NCBI GenBank assembly: GCA_009268125.1
Contig: WBOU01000004.1
Coordinates: forward strand, 1-64,000
Reading direction: 5' to 3'
DNA: 64,000 bases
Source: Chloroflexia bacterium SDU3-3
Lineage (GTDB): Bacteria; Chloroflexota; Chloroflexia; Chloroflexales; Roseiflexaceae
Below, one piece after another: positions 34,908-44,220 of this stretch. The notes below the pieces were generated by a model. That model did no database searches and was not told the origin of the DNA. It saw only the letters and a program-made list of their open reading frames with translations. Position 1 is the first letter of the stretch. Each line of letters starts with the position of its first letter. The position numbers and the translations under genes were made by a program.

Positions 34908-37694
34908 TTAGGTGTGGCCATACTCCATCACGGCGGCAAGCTCTTCCATCATCTCCACCACCGCGTCCTTGGGCACATAGCCGAGCGGAATATGGCTAAA
35001 CATATCGAGGCCATAGCTCGGCTCGCAGAGGCTCGGCATAAAGGTCAAGAAGGCCAGCCGCTGATCCTCGGCCTCCGCCGTACCCAGATGCACGCCAGGA
35101 TCATACTTGACGATAGCAGTGATGTCCATCTGCGGCAGCGACAGCGGCTTTATGTGGTAGTTAAACCACGTGCCGTCGCCCGGCGCGCCGCGCAGCCAGC
35201 CGCGCTGCTCCAGGCCCCGCTGCAGATCGGCGGCGGGGATGGCGACCCGGCCAAACAGATTCAGATCGCCGCGACCGCGCTGGGCGCGGGTAAAGCGGTC
35301 GTGGGGGCGGGTAAGCTGGGGGAAGGGCGAGAAGATCTGGTAGTCGGCCAGCAGCGACCCCCAGGCCGCGCGCTCGCCCTTGGACAAGGCCAGCGGGTGC
35401 GGGATGCCCACGCTGGGGTAGGCCGCCAGATCGATGGGGCGGTCGCTGCTATCGGCATATGCCCCATCCTGATCGACGCGGAAGGTCGCGGCCAGCTGGC
35501 CCTGGGCATCGTAGGCCGCCCACACCAGGCGCTGCACCAGGTGGCCCAGCAGCGGGTGGCGCACCAGCGCCTGCGCGAAGGCCTCGCGACCCCAGCGGCG
35601 CTCGTCGACCATGGCCTCCTCCAGGCGCACCGCCTGGGCCTTGGACACAGCCGCCACCTGCTCGCGCAGCTGCCGCCACTGGGCCATGGCCGTGGCCGCC
35701 AGGGTGGCATCATCCCTGGCGTTGGGGCGCGGCAGGGTCGCCAGCACGCGGCCTCGGTCGTCGCGCAGGGCGGGCCGCATGGTGGCCCGCAGCATGAAGC
35801 GGAACTGGCGCGGCCCGTAGTCGAACACGCGCCCGCCGCCCGCATCCAGCCCGCAGTCGGGCACGATCCGATCTTCCAGATCGGCACGGGTCAGCCCGCG
35901 CTCGCTGGCGATCGCATCCATATGCTGCGAGGCGCGCTTGCGCGTGCCCAGAAACTTCACCGTCTTCGCGATGCTGCTCAGCTGCCTAAGCGCGGCATCG
36001 CTGCCGATCATACGCAGGCAGTCGACGCCCAGCCAGGCGCGGGCGTGCTGGCTCTGGGCGGGCCACTCGTGCACCAGCGGGCCGAGCCGCGCGGGCACAC
36101 CGTCGCCGCCCAGCTGCACCAGCACGCCGATGCCCCACTTGTCCTTGTTCGGCCCGCGCGCCGCCAGCCAGTCCTCGAAGATCGCCCACGCGAAGGCCGC
36201 GCACGATGCGGGCGAGGCGTGCTGGCGCAGCAGCTCCACCAGGGGCGGGCGCGCACCCATGGGGCTGGACTGGATGGCGGCCACCACCGCCGACACGTGC
36301 TCGGGGGCGAGCCGATGGCCGCCCACCACCAGCGGCGGCAGATCGGGCATCTTCAGCCAGGCCACTGGCCGCAGGCGGGGGGCGGACGCCGCCGCAGCGG
36401 CCAGCCAGGCGGGCGTGTCGCGCTGGCCCATGGGCGGCAGATCGCAGGCATCGGCCAGCGCCTGCTCGCGGATGCGCTGGGCCTGGGCTGGCGGCAGCGC
36501 GCCCAGCTGGGCCGCCACCAGCGCCCCGTGGCCGCGCCGCGCGTAGCGCCGCAGCCGATCCATCGCCGCCGCAGCCAGCTCGTGGTCGGCAGCGGCCAGC
36601 GGCGCGAGGCCGGCGATGGCCTGCTCCACATGCGCATCCAGCCACTCGCGGGCCATGCTGATCAGCTGGGGATCCTGCTCCAGCTCCAGCATGATCCGCG
36701 CTGTCTCGGGGCAGATCACCAGCGGCAGCGCGCCGGCCATATCCAGAAAGCAGCTACGGCCCCAGCCATCGCTATTCAGCTGCTTCATGCCGCTGTAGAT
36801 GCCCGCAAGATCCTCGCCCGCTGTCGCGGCCAGCCAGAGCCGCGCATTGAACCCGCCGCGCAGCACGATGCCCAAGCGCTGCCGCTGGCGCATGATCTGC
36901 TCTGGCCCACCCAGGCCCAGCAGCAGCGCCTCAAGCACCCAGCCCTCGCTCCAGCTCTCGGTGGCGGCAATATTGTCGGGTAGGCGCTCCAGCACCTCAC
37001 ACAGCACGTCCTCGCTGCCGCCAAACAGCGCCGCAAGGTAGAAGACCATGGGAATAGGGTCGGTGCGCTCGTACAACGACACCGCTGCGCGCGGCCTGGG
37101 GAAATCGGCGAGCAGCAGGTGCGGGCGGATCTGCTGACCGATGGCGCGCCGCTCCACGAGGCTAAGGTAGGGGATAACATACTGGCCGAAGCCATTGACC
37201 ACACTTCGCACAACAACCGCATGCTCGTGGATGGTCTTGCCACGAAGCATATCGCTATCGATCAGCCACTGCACCAGCTCGGCAGGCGCGCAGAACGACT
37301 GCGCCGCCGCGATCATCCAGGGCATGGGCTGGTAGACAACCTGGGACAGCATGGCCAGCACATCCGCCGCGCCCAGATCGCCCGCAAGCGGGTGGGCAAT
37401 CAGCTGCTGATAGAGCGCGCTGCCATCGTAGCGCCGGTCGGAAAGCGCCGCGCCCACCAGCAGCCAGAAATGGGCCTCGCGAGGCGTGAGTGTGGCGGCC
37501 ACGCTGATCTTTTTGGCATACCAGAACGTGCCATACTTGGCATGCTTGACGATCGACTCTAGGGCCTGCTCGCGGTCGAAGGGCGGCGCGGGCGGGCGCG
37601 GCAGCGGCGGGGTGTTGCGCCAGGGGGCGCGAAACCAGTCGGTGGGCGCAAGCTCCAGCCGGATGCGATCATGGTCGGTCGCGGTTGCGGTCAT
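34908..37694 (-). CDS. DUF4132 family protein, paralogue C (long)
   Basis: 928 residues, the largest of the three. Residues 1-600 are Ala/Leu-rich helices of HEAT-like type. DUF4132 starts near 635: GLTRADLEDRIVPDCGLDAGGGRVFDYG, AVRLEEAMVDERRWGREAF, HPLLGHLVQRLVWAAYDA, SVGIPHPLALSKGERAAW. ATG at 37694 with GGGAAG nearby. Palindrome site 4 is 135 bases upstream, so this is likely the first gene of the DUF4132-MoxR transcript. E. coli YehI/MolR is the best known relative; early claims of molybdate regulation are unconfirmed. Confidence 0.87.
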   Translation of the reverse strand: MTATATDHDRIRLELAPTDWFRAPWRNTPPLPRPPAPPFDREQALESIVKHAKYGTFWYAKKISVAATLTPREAHFWLLVGAALSDRRYDGSALYQQLIAHPLAGDLGAADVLAMLSQVVYQPMPWMIAAAQSFCAPAELVQWLIDSDMLRGKTIHEHAVVVRSVVNGFGQYVIPYLSLVERRAIGQQIRPHLLLADFPRPRAAVSLYERTDPIPMVFYLAALFGGSEDVLCEVLERLPDNIAATESWSEGWVLEALLLGLGGPEQIMRQRQRLGIVLRGGFNARLWLAATAGEDLAGIYSGMKQLNSDGWGRSCFLDMAGALPLVICPETARIMLELEQDPQLISMAREWLDAHVEQAIAGLAPLAAADHELAAAAMDRLRRYARRGHGALVAAQLGALPPAQAQRIREQALADACDLPPMGQRDTPAWLAAAAASAPRLRPVAWLKMPDLPPLVVGGHRLAPEHVSAVVAAIQSSPMGARPPLVELLRQHASPASCAAFAWAIFEDWLAARGPNKDKWGIGVLVQLGGDGVPARLGPLVHEWPAQSQHARAWLGVDCLRMIGSDAALRQLSSIAKTVKFLGTRKRASQHMDAIASERGLTRADLEDRIVPDCGLDAGGGRVFDYGPRQFRFMLRATMRPALRDDRGRVLATLPRPNARDDATLAATAMAQWRQLREQVAAVSKAQAVRLEEAMVDERRWGREAFAQALVRHPLLGHLVQRLVWAAYDAQGQLAATFRVDQDGAYADSSDRPIDLAAYPSVGIPHPLALSKGERAAWGSLLADYQIFSPFPQLTRPHDRFTRAQRGRGDLNLFGRVAIPAADLQRGLEQRGWLRGAPGDGTWFNYHIKPLSLPQMDITAIVKYDPGVHLGTAEAEDQRLAFLTFMPSLCEPSYGLDMFSHIPLGYVPKDAVVEMMEELAAVMEYGHT

Positions 37695-37828
37695 CTTCCC
37701 AGTGCCTTTCGCGCATTCCAGCGGCACAGCGCGGCGCGGTATCGCGGCGGCGCTGCCACCGCCGCGATACCGACATTCCATTCCTATGGTGCTCGTGCGC
37801 TGTTTCTAGGAAGAGTATACCCCGCACA

Positions 37829-37847
37829 TGTGACAGAGTGTGTCACA
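37829..37847. promoter_or_regulatory. palindrome site 4, upstream of DUF4132-C
   Basis: TGTGACA-GAGTG-TGTCACA, perfect in both arms; symmetry extends to CATGTGACA/TGTCACATG. It lies between the DinB-like gene stop (37852) and the DUF4132-C start. Confidence 0.7.
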
Positions 37848-37851
37848 TGGC

Positions 37852-38694
37852 TCAGGCCATGATCGCCAGCAGGTGAAGGAGCTGCCTGCCCAGCTGCTCA
37901 TCGCCCGCCACCGTCAGGTACGGCGCGGCGTGCTCCGGCTCTAGGCCCTTGGTGAACAGACGCCAGGCCGTATCATCATCCAGCTCGGCGCGCGCGGCTG
38001 GTGCTGGCGAGGCTCCCCAGAACAGTCGCCACGCGCCATCGCGGCGGCCCAGGGTCCACTCGCCGCCCGCCTCGCCCGCTATCGCCACCGTCAGGTCGGT
38101 TCCATCTGGCGCGGTCAGATCGCGGTAGGTGTGGGGCAGCCCGCGCATGAAGGTGTCCAGCGCGGGGTAGAGCCAGCGGCGCTCGACCAGCAGCGGCGCG
38201 CCCACCGCCTCGCGGATGTGCTGCTGGTGGTGCCACTTCTCGGTGTACTCGCGGGCCACATCGAACCAGTTGGCCGACTCCCCCTCGCCCGCCCAGGCCA
38301 CGCCGATGGCGGCAGGTGCCATCGGGTCAAGCGCGGCCAGCAGCGCGTGGGCCTGCGGCGCGATCAGGTCGAGCATATCGAGCAGGATGGCGGGGCTGAG
38401 CCGCCGCGCGGCCACCACCCACTGCTCGTTCAGGCGGTTCAGCAGCGCCACCAGCTCGGCGTAGCTGGCGGGCGGCGGGCCGATAGGCGCGGGGCGGTAC
38501 CCGTCGCGCTGCGACGAGACCCTGCGAAGGTCGGTGTCCAGCATGTGGGCGACCACATCGTGCACATCCCAGTCCGGCACGGGCGTAGGCCAGAGCCAGC
38601 CCATGCGCGAGAGCGGGCGCAGCAGCTGCATCAGCTCGCCGTGCAGCTCGGGCAGCATATGGGCGATCAGAATCGGCTCAACCGGGCGAAGCAT
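37852..38694 (-). CDS. maleylpyruvate isomerase/DinB-like family protein
   Basis: 280 residues. WDVHDVVAHMLDTDLRRV near 43-60 and EYTEKWHHQQHIREAVG near 155-171 provide the His residues of the metal site in the DinB/mycothiol-dependent maleylpyruvate isomerase fold. The C-terminal 90 residues form a sterol-carrier-like domain found in the same proteins. AAAGGAG precedes the ATG at 38694. Thiol partner and substrate unknown. Confidence 0.78.
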   Translation of the reverse strand: MLRPVEPILIAHMLPELHGELMQLLRPLSRMGWLWPTPVPDWDVHDVVAHMLDTDLRRVSSQRDGYRPAPIGPPPASYAELVALLNRLNEQWVVAARRLSPAILLDMLDLIAPQAHALLAALDPMAPAAIGVAWAGEGESANWFDVAREYTEKWHHQQHIREAVGAPLLVERRWLYPALDTFMRGLPHTYRDLTAPDGTDLTVAIAGEAGGEWTLGRRDGAWRLFWGASPAPAARAELDDDTAWRLFTKGLEPEHAAPYLTVAGDEQLGRQLLHLLAIMA

Positions 38695-38745
38695 CTCCGC
38701 TCCTTTCAGGCGCGTGGGCGGGGCGGGCACCACGCCCACGCACGG

Positions 38746-39144
38746 TCATCGCGCGGCCAGAAAGCCGCTGAATAGCGACGTGCTGATGCCCGCCGTGCAG
38801 ACCGGCAGCCACATCACCAGAAAGATCAGGCGCGACTCGCTGACGAAGTAGGCGTAGCGCCCCGGCTCGCCCACCGCCAGCACGTAGATGCCCGCAATCG
38901 CAAACGACACCGCCGCGCCGATGGCGAAGCCGCCCAGCGCATCCACCCCAAAGTAGGCGACCGCCAGCCCCACCACCGCGCCAGCGCCAGCGCCCGCCAG
39001 CCCCACCAGCAGGCTGAAGGCAAACGCCTCGCCCGCCCGCGTGCCGCCAAACACCGCGATCGCAAAAAACAGCAGGCAGCTCGCCAGCGCGCACACGCCC
39101 AGCCCAAACCCGCCGCAGATCAGAACCCGCACGACCTTCTGCAT
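38746..39144 (-). CDS. small membrane protein, unknown
   Basis: 132 residues with four hydrophobic, Gly/Ala-rich segments (about 7-28, 36-60, 62-85, 103-128). Two ATG codons lie two codons apart; the second (39144) is preferred because GGAGG (39151-) touches the first and gives proper spacing only to the second. No domain recognised. Confidence 0.65.
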   Translation of the reverse strand: MQKVVRVLICGGFGLGVCALASCLLFFAIAVFGGTRAGEAFAFSLLVGLAGAGAGAVVGLAVAYFGVDALGGFAIGAAVSFAIAGIYVLAVGEPGRYAYFVSESRLIFLVMWLPVCTAGISTSLFSGFLAAR

Positions 39145-39256
39145 AGCCATCCTCCGATGCTTCAATGTGAGAGTATGATGATTTCCAGCCCAGAAAAAGA
39201 GAGGGGGAGGCACGCCACCAAGCCGCGCCCCGCTCGCAGGCGCTACCCGGGGCTGC

Positions 39257-40762
39257 CTACGCGCCCTCACAGAGTACCACACTGAACGAGAGCGGCGGCA
39301 GCGTGATCGTGGCGGCCTCGGCGGGCTGCGCGGGCGCGTCCACCCGCTCGATGCCCAGCGCGCCTGGCTGCGCGAAGCTGTTGACCAGCTTGGGGTCGCC
39401 GCCCGCCACGCGGTAGATGCCCGTGATGCGCTGGGGCGCACCGTTCTGCCAGCGCAGCTCCACCGGCAGGTCGGCATCCTGGCTGCGGTTCACCAGAAAC
39501 AGGGCGCTGCGCCCCGTCTCGGGGTCGTGGCTGGCCGAGGCATCCAGCAGCTCCACATCGCCAAACTGCCGCGTCTCGTAGGTCGGCGCACGCACGCCCA
39601 GGTCCAGCGCGTTGCCGCTGGCGTAGCGGCTGAACAGCTGGAAGGGGTAGAAGATCGACTGCTTGAGCAGGCCATCGGCGGTGGTGAGAATGGGCGCGAT
39701 GATGTTGACGATCTGGGCCACGCAGGCGATCTTCAGCACATCGGCGCGGCGCAGGAACACGCCCAGCCACTGCGCCACCACCAGCGCATCCTCCAGGTTG
39801 TAGATCTCCTCGATCAGGTGCGGGGCCTCCTGCCAGCCGTCGTACTCGATATCGGCCTTGTACCACACGTTCCACTCATCCCAGCACAGGTGCACATCGT
39901 GCTTCGAGCGCCGCGCCGCCTTGGCGTAGCGCATCGCCCCGGCCAGCGTGTCGATGTGGCACTCGAACTGGCGGGCCAGCGCCAGGTAGCTGGCGGTATC
40001 GCCCGCGTTGTTGTTGGCGTAGTAGTGCATGGAGAGGTAGTCGATCTGCTCCCAGCAGGTCTCCAGCACGGTGCGATCCCAGGCGGGGTAGCTGGCGATC
40101 GTGCTGTTCGAGGAGCCACAGGCGATCAGCTTGATGCTGGGGTCGTGCATCTTCATCAGCTTGGCGGCCTCCAGCGCGGTGTGGGCGTAGTCGGCGGCCT
40201 CGCGGTGGCCGATCTGCCATGGGCCGTCCATCTCGTTGCCCAGGCACCAGTACTTCACGCCCCACGGCTCGGCCTGGCCATTCCTGGCCCGCATGTCGGC
40301 GTAGTAGCTGCCCACGGGCGCGTTGCAGTACTCCACTAGGTCGGCGGCGGACTGGATGCTGCCGGTGCCCAGGTTCACCGCCAGCATGGGCTGGGTGCCC
40401 AGCTTCTGGCAGAAGCGCATGAACTCGTGGGTGCCAAACTGGTTGGTCTCGATCGAGTGCCAGGCCAGCTCGCGGCGGCGCGGGCGCTCATCCCTCGGCC
40501 CCACGCCGTCGAGCCAGCGGTAGCCGCTCACGAAGTTGCCGCCCGGGTAGCGGATGATCCGGTAGTTCAGCTCGCGCAGGGCATCGAGCACATCAGTGCG
40601 CAGGCCGTCCTCGTCGGCGTGGGGCGAGCGCGGGTCGTAGATGCCCTCGTAGATGCAGCGGCCCATGTGCTCGGCAAACCCGCCGAACAGCAGCGGCGAG
40701 ATCGGGGCGATCACGCGGTCGAAGTCGATAGAGACGCGGGCGGACTGGGGGGTGGCGTTCAT
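39257..40762 (-). CDS. abfA: alpha-L-arabinofuranosidase, GH51
   Basis: 501 residues, the usual length for GH51. Start [20 protein letters not shown] and [13 protein letters not shown] are family signatures. The acid/base is E177 in [11 protein letters not shown] and the nucleophile E296 in CWDEWNVWY, matching E175/E294 of characterised enzymes. No signal peptide, so it is an intracellular enzyme that releases arabinose from imported oligosaccharides. The secreted GH2-AbfB protein at 48.7-51.4 kb could provide such oligosaccharides. Confidence 0.95.
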   Translation of the reverse strand: MNATPQSARVSIDFDRVIAPISPLLFGGFAEHMGRCIYEGIYDPRSPHADEDGLRTDVLDALRELNYRIIRYPGGNFVSGYRWLDGVGPRDERPRRRELAWHSIETNQFGTHEFMRFCQKLGTQPMLAVNLGTGSIQSAADLVEYCNAPVGSYYADMRARNGQAEPWGVKYWCLGNEMDGPWQIGHREAADYAHTALEAAKLMKMHDPSIKLIACGSSNSTIASYPAWDRTVLETCWEQIDYLSMHYYANNNAGDTASYLALARQFECHIDTLAGAMRYAKAARRSKHDVHLCWDEWNVWYKADIEYDGWQEAPHLIEEIYNLEDALVVAQWLGVFLRRADVLKIACVAQIVNIIAPILTTADGLLKQSIFYPFQLFSRYASGNALDLGVRAPTYETRQFGDVELLDASASHDPETGRSALFLVNRSQDADLPVELRWQNGAPQRITGIYRVAGGDPKLVNSFAQPGALGIERVDAPAQPAEAATITLPPLSFSVVLCEGA

Positions 40763-40857
40763 AGCTCTGGCTCCTCTGTCTGCGTGCGCAGCGGTGCAGC
40801 ACGCGCACCTCTGTTATACACGAGCGGGGGGAAGCTGAAAAGCGGCAGTTCGGGGGG

Positions 40858-40970
40858 AGTTTTTCACCGCCAAAACGCCAAGAAAACACCGGAACGAATA
40901 CCACGAGGACGCGAAGGAGAGAGCGCGATTCACCACCAAGACACCAAGACTCCAAGGAGAAAAACGCGCT
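40858..40970. repeat. dispersed intergenic repeat, CCACGAAGACGCGAAGG family
   Basis: ACCGCCAAAACGCCAAGA, ACCACGAGGACGCGAAGG and ACCACCAAGACACCAAGA in plus orientation, upstream of the GH51 gene. Confidence 0.8.
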
Positions 40971-41030
40971 GCCTGCGCTGGGCAAGGCCTTCCCGCTACG
41001 GTCAGGATCATGGCCAGCAGGCAGAGGGGC

Positions 41031-41311
41031 GCACCTTCGCTGGATGGGCCAAGCCAACACGACGCAATCCCCTTCCGACGCGACACAATCCCCTTCCGCC
41101 GCGACGCAATCCCCTTCCGACGTGACACAATCCCCTTCCGACGTGACACAATCCCCTTCCGGCGTGACCCAATTGGCTTCCGGCGTGACGCAACTGGCTC
41201 CCGGCGTGACGCAACTGGCTCCCGGCGTGACGCAACTGGCTCCCGGCGTGACGCAATCCCCTTCCGGCGTGACGCAGAACTCTACCCACCCGGCCCATGC
41301 GGCGAAGGTGC
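41031..41311. repeat. second 21-bp tandem repeat array (10 units) between inverted arms
   Basis: Ten 21-base units at 41061-41270 (GACGCAATCCCCTTCCGACGT and variants with CAACTGGCTCCC). The left arm GCACCTTCGCTGGATGGGCC (41031-41050) is complementary at 18 of 20 bases to the right arm at 41292-41311. The left flank (40985-41030) matches the inverted flank of the 6-kb array. Unit sequence differs from the 6-kb array but length is the same. Confidence 0.9.
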
Positions 41312-41858
41312 CACTCATGCAAACTGGCCATATGCACGAACACCAGCCGCTAGCTTGCAGCACGGGAACGCCCAAAATTGGGGGTTCGAAGGGGGCATCG
41401 CCCCATCGCGGGGTCGCTAGGGGCTGGCCCCTAGCCGCCGCCCGCGCAGGGCATTCACCCAGCGCAAAAGAGCAACCGCTATCGTGAATGGCACATTGGT
41501 GCCCGGTCGACCTAGGGGCTGACCCCTAGCCGCCGCCCGCGCAGGGCATCCACCCAGCGCAAAAGAGGAACCGTCATCATCGAAGCCGCAACCGGTCGCC
41601 CCAACCGTGCAACGCTCCAAGCATTGCCTACGGTTGAAGCGCCCCCAAAACGACGCGGAAACAGCCCCAAACACCAGGCGAGGGCTGGCCCCTAGCCGCC
41701 GCCCGCGCAGGGCATCCACCCAGCAACCACGAGCAACCCTCCCCATCGAAGCCGCTGCCGGTCGCCCCAACCGTGCAACCCTCCAAGCATTGCCTACGGT
41801 TGGAGCGACGCGGAAACGATGCGGAAACAGCCCCAGAAGTGGCACCAAGTACGAATTG
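41312..41858. repeat. palindromic dispersed element, GGCCATATGCACGAACACCAG family, copies 3 and fragments
   Basis: GGCCATATGCACGAACACCA at 41327, hairpins of the CTAGGGGCTGGCCCCTAG type, three copies of CGCCGCCCGCGCAGGGCAT (near 41438, 41531, 41698) and two of AAGCATTGCCTACGGTT (near 41617 and 41784). No gene seen. It directly adjoins the end of the ptuB gene. Confidence 0.75.
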
Positions 41859-42617
41859 CTACACCTGCGGCAGATTCTGGCTCTGTCTGTATGCCTCGAA
41901 ACAGGCTTGCCACAGCGCCGGATACTGCTCACGCAGATCGCAGAAGGGCGCGACGAGATAGCCAGTGCCCTCGAAGCACCATCCAAGCAGCCCGTGGTCG
42001 TCCTCTTCCAATAGCTCGCCGATGATAGCGTACGACTGCTGCTCAGGTGCCTCCAACATCTGCTGAACCACACGACAAAGGCGCAGAAAGGTCTTCCTAT
42101 AGCCACGCGCTAGAGCCTCGCGCCGATCAAGATGAAAAATGCTAGTGGTATGCTCGCCCTTGATGAAAGGCTCGCCCGTAGCGCTATAGCGAGGGGCAAT
42201 GTTGCCTGTAACCGGATCAAAGTCGAGAAAGTCCCAAGGATTCTCAGCCGAAATGTCGATCAGGCCAGGAGCGCCATCAATCAGCGGGAAAGTATTGGAC
42301 TTGAGCCGATTACACTCGGCGCAGCCAAGCAGCATGTTGGGCCATGAAAACATGCGCTGCGGATAGTCAGCCTTGGGCCAAAAATGCTCGATGTCAGTGC
42401 CATGCGAATCACCGCAGTACATACAGCGCTCGCGCGGCCCCGCCATAGAGCAAAGCACACGTAATGCCTCTTTTAGCGGCTTGGTGCGGCGCGCAGTCTG
42501 CCATGTATGCTCAATATCTAAAGTTCTCTGCTGATGGCTCGCATCTGCTCTCGCTTGCCGCTCATCCAATGATCTCGACGAACCCTCCGATAGAGCTATG
42601 CGAAAAACACGGCGCAT
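41859..42617 (-). CDS. ptuB: Septu defence system HNH nuclease
   Basis: 252 residues. HNH region: zinc knuckle C65-x2-C68 (CMYCG), DIEHFWPK at 75-82 with the catalytic His, and C99-x2-C102 (CAECNRLK), as in the TIGR02646/PtuB nuclease family. It starts 2 bases after ptuA. With PtuA it forms the Septu anti-phage complex, in which the ATPase controls nuclease activity against infecting phage. GC content is visibly lower than in neighbouring genes, consistent with horizontal transfer. Confidence 0.85.
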   Translation of the reverse strand: MRRVFRIALSEGSSRSLDERQARADASHQQRTLDIEHTWQTARRTKPLKEALRVLCSMAGPRERCMYCGDSHGTDIEHFWPKADYPQRMFSWPNMLLGCAECNRLKSNTFPLIDGAPGLIDISAENPWDFLDFDPVTGNIAPRYSATGEPFIKGEHTTSIFHLDRREALARGYRKTFLRLCRVVQQMLEAPEQQSYAIIGELLEEDDHGLLGWCFEGTGYLVAPFCDLREQYPALWQACFEAYRQSQNLPQV

Positions 42618-42619
42618 CG

Positions 42620-43912
42620 CTATAGCTCCTCATCAGTCTGCGCAAACAGCGCAAGCTGCTCGATATCACGGCGCTCATCGGCGGTCAGCTTTGCGCCAGC
42701 CCGCTGCTTGGCCTGGAGGCGCGCATAGTCGCTGCGGGCCTGCACCGCCCGTGGCGAGCGCGTGTTCTCTAGGCCAAACGCCGAGGTGAGCAGAATCGTA
42801 TCGGGCCGCGATGCGATGACTTTTTGGTAGTCATCCTCACTCAGCGCCATGGGCTGCTGATCACCCCCAGGCTCGGGCAGAACAAACAGGCCATTCGGAT
42901 CGGCAGCCTGGCAGATAATCGGGCTATGGGTGCTCACCAAAAACTGAATGTGGGGAAAACGCTGCTTGAGCCAAAAGCCTATCTCACGCTGCCACTCGGG
43001 GTGGAGATGCGCATCGATCTCGTCTATCAGCACCACACCACTGCGATTAATGATCACATTTCCTTCCGAGTCATGCGCAAAAAGGCCCTGCGTGCCATAT
43101 GTATCAATCAGATGTCGCAGGATATCAGTCAGGAGTGCGAGCATCGCACGGTATCCATCGCTCATATCTTCCCACACTACTTGGATACCATGCCGATCCT
43201 CTAGCCACAACCCATCCGAATCAACCCGATCAATCCGCAATTGATTGGGCAGCAGCGAATCATTAAAAAGCTCAAGGAGCATATCAAGCTGCTCTTGATC
43301 GACTCGCCTTCCCTCAAGCGCCTTATAGCGCAGCTCGCGCAGCCATTGGGTGGCCTGCTGGAGCGACGCCGCCTCTTGAAACATGGTGGCAAATCGTTGC
43401 GTTCTGGGGGCCATCATCAATTGAGTTGCTTCTGATGACGCACCAAACACTCGACGAAATGGCCCATAGCCGCAGGAAAACCAGCCCGGTGCGTCGACCG
43501 CCCAGATGCTTCGTTCCGAAGGCAGCAAAGATTTTCTCTTCGCGGGTATCTCTATAATCGTTTCTCTCGACGTATTCCGCAGCAGCAGATTCGCACTGAA
43601 GCGCGAGACTGGCGTCTTCCCCGTGCTAACAAAGGTATCATCCTGCGCAACACGGCTGATCTCTAGCGTAATGCTGCCTTTCTCATCTGGCGACCCATGC
43701 CGCACCCACTGATTGAGATTTGGCTGAAGCGCCCGCGCGGTATCGCGGCCTGTCAGCCCCATCGCGATGGCCTTGAGGAGCGTGCTTTTCCCTGCGCCAT
43801 TATCGCCCGTAAACACCGTCCAGCCAGCGTAGCTGCCATCTGGTCGGGCAAGGGTGAAATCAAGATGCTCAAAGCCTCGAATATGATCAAGGATCACTCG
43901 GTGCAGGTACAT
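42620..43912 (-). CDS. ptuA: Septu defence system ATPase
   Basis: 430 residues of the ABC/SMC-like AAA_21 type. Walker A GDNGAGKS at 36-43, signature-like SDGYRAML at 251-258, Walker B LIDEIDAHLHPEW from 295, and STHSP at 327-331. No reverse transcriptase is nearby, so this is stand-alone Septu rather than a retron-linked form. TAGGAG lies five bases before the ATG. Codon use is less GC-biased than in most genes here. Confidence 0.87.
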   Translation of the reverse strand: MYLHRVILDHIRGFEHLDFTLARPDGSYAGWTVFTGDNGAGKSTLLKAIAMGLTGRDTARALQPNLNQWVRHGSPDEKGSITLEISRVAQDDTFVSTGKTPVSRFSANLLLRNTSRETIIEIPAKRKSLLPSERSIWAVDAPGWFSCGYGPFRRVFGASSEATQLMMAPRTQRFATMFQEAASLQQATQWLRELRYKALEGRRVDQEQLDMLLELFNDSLLPNQLRIDRVDSDGLWLEDRHGIQVVWEDMSDGYRAMLALLTDILRHLIDTYGTQGLFAHDSEGNVIINRSGVVLIDEIDAHLHPEWQREIGFWLKQRFPHIQFLVSTHSPIICQAADPNGLFVLPEPGGDQQPMALSEDDYQKVIASRPDTILLTSAFGLENTRSPRAVQARSDYARLQAKQRAGAKLTADERRDIEQLALFAQTDEEL

Positions 43913-44029
43913 ACACGCTCCTACTGCTCATCGATATGTTTGATATGTTGTCAGAAAAAGAGCACCCTTACTGCCCTCTCGATCAAAACAACACAACTAC
44001 TGTCTTCACATATACTGTATTGCGTGCTC

Positions 44030-44059
44030 ATTATATGGCGGACTATTTTCGCCAGTCAA
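44030..44059 (-). promoter_or_regulatory. promoter of ptuAB
   Basis: On the minus strand TTGACT (44059-44054), an 18-base spacer and TATAAT (44035-44030). Predicted leader of about 110 bases before ptuA, AT-rich with no clear structure. Confidence 0.7.
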
Positions 44060-44085
44060 CACAAAAGGGCCGCGCCTCGATCACA

Positions 44086-44192
44086 GGGCCTATGTGTTCT
44101 TTTCGCGTCTTGATATGGTGGGGGCAAATCGTTTTCCCCTTCGCCTCTTCCTGGCATCCCCCTCTGTAGCCTTGGAGCCTTGGTGGTTAAAC
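44086..44192. repeat. dispersed intergenic repeat, CCACGAAGACGCGAAGG family
   Basis: Minus-orientation, diverged: CTTTTCGCGTCTTGATATGG, CCCTTCGCCTCTTCCTGG, CCTTGGAGCCTTGGTGGTTAA. Confidence 0.65.
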
Positions 44193-44220
44193 ATCTTCGC
44201 GGCCCTGCCCCGCCCGCCCG

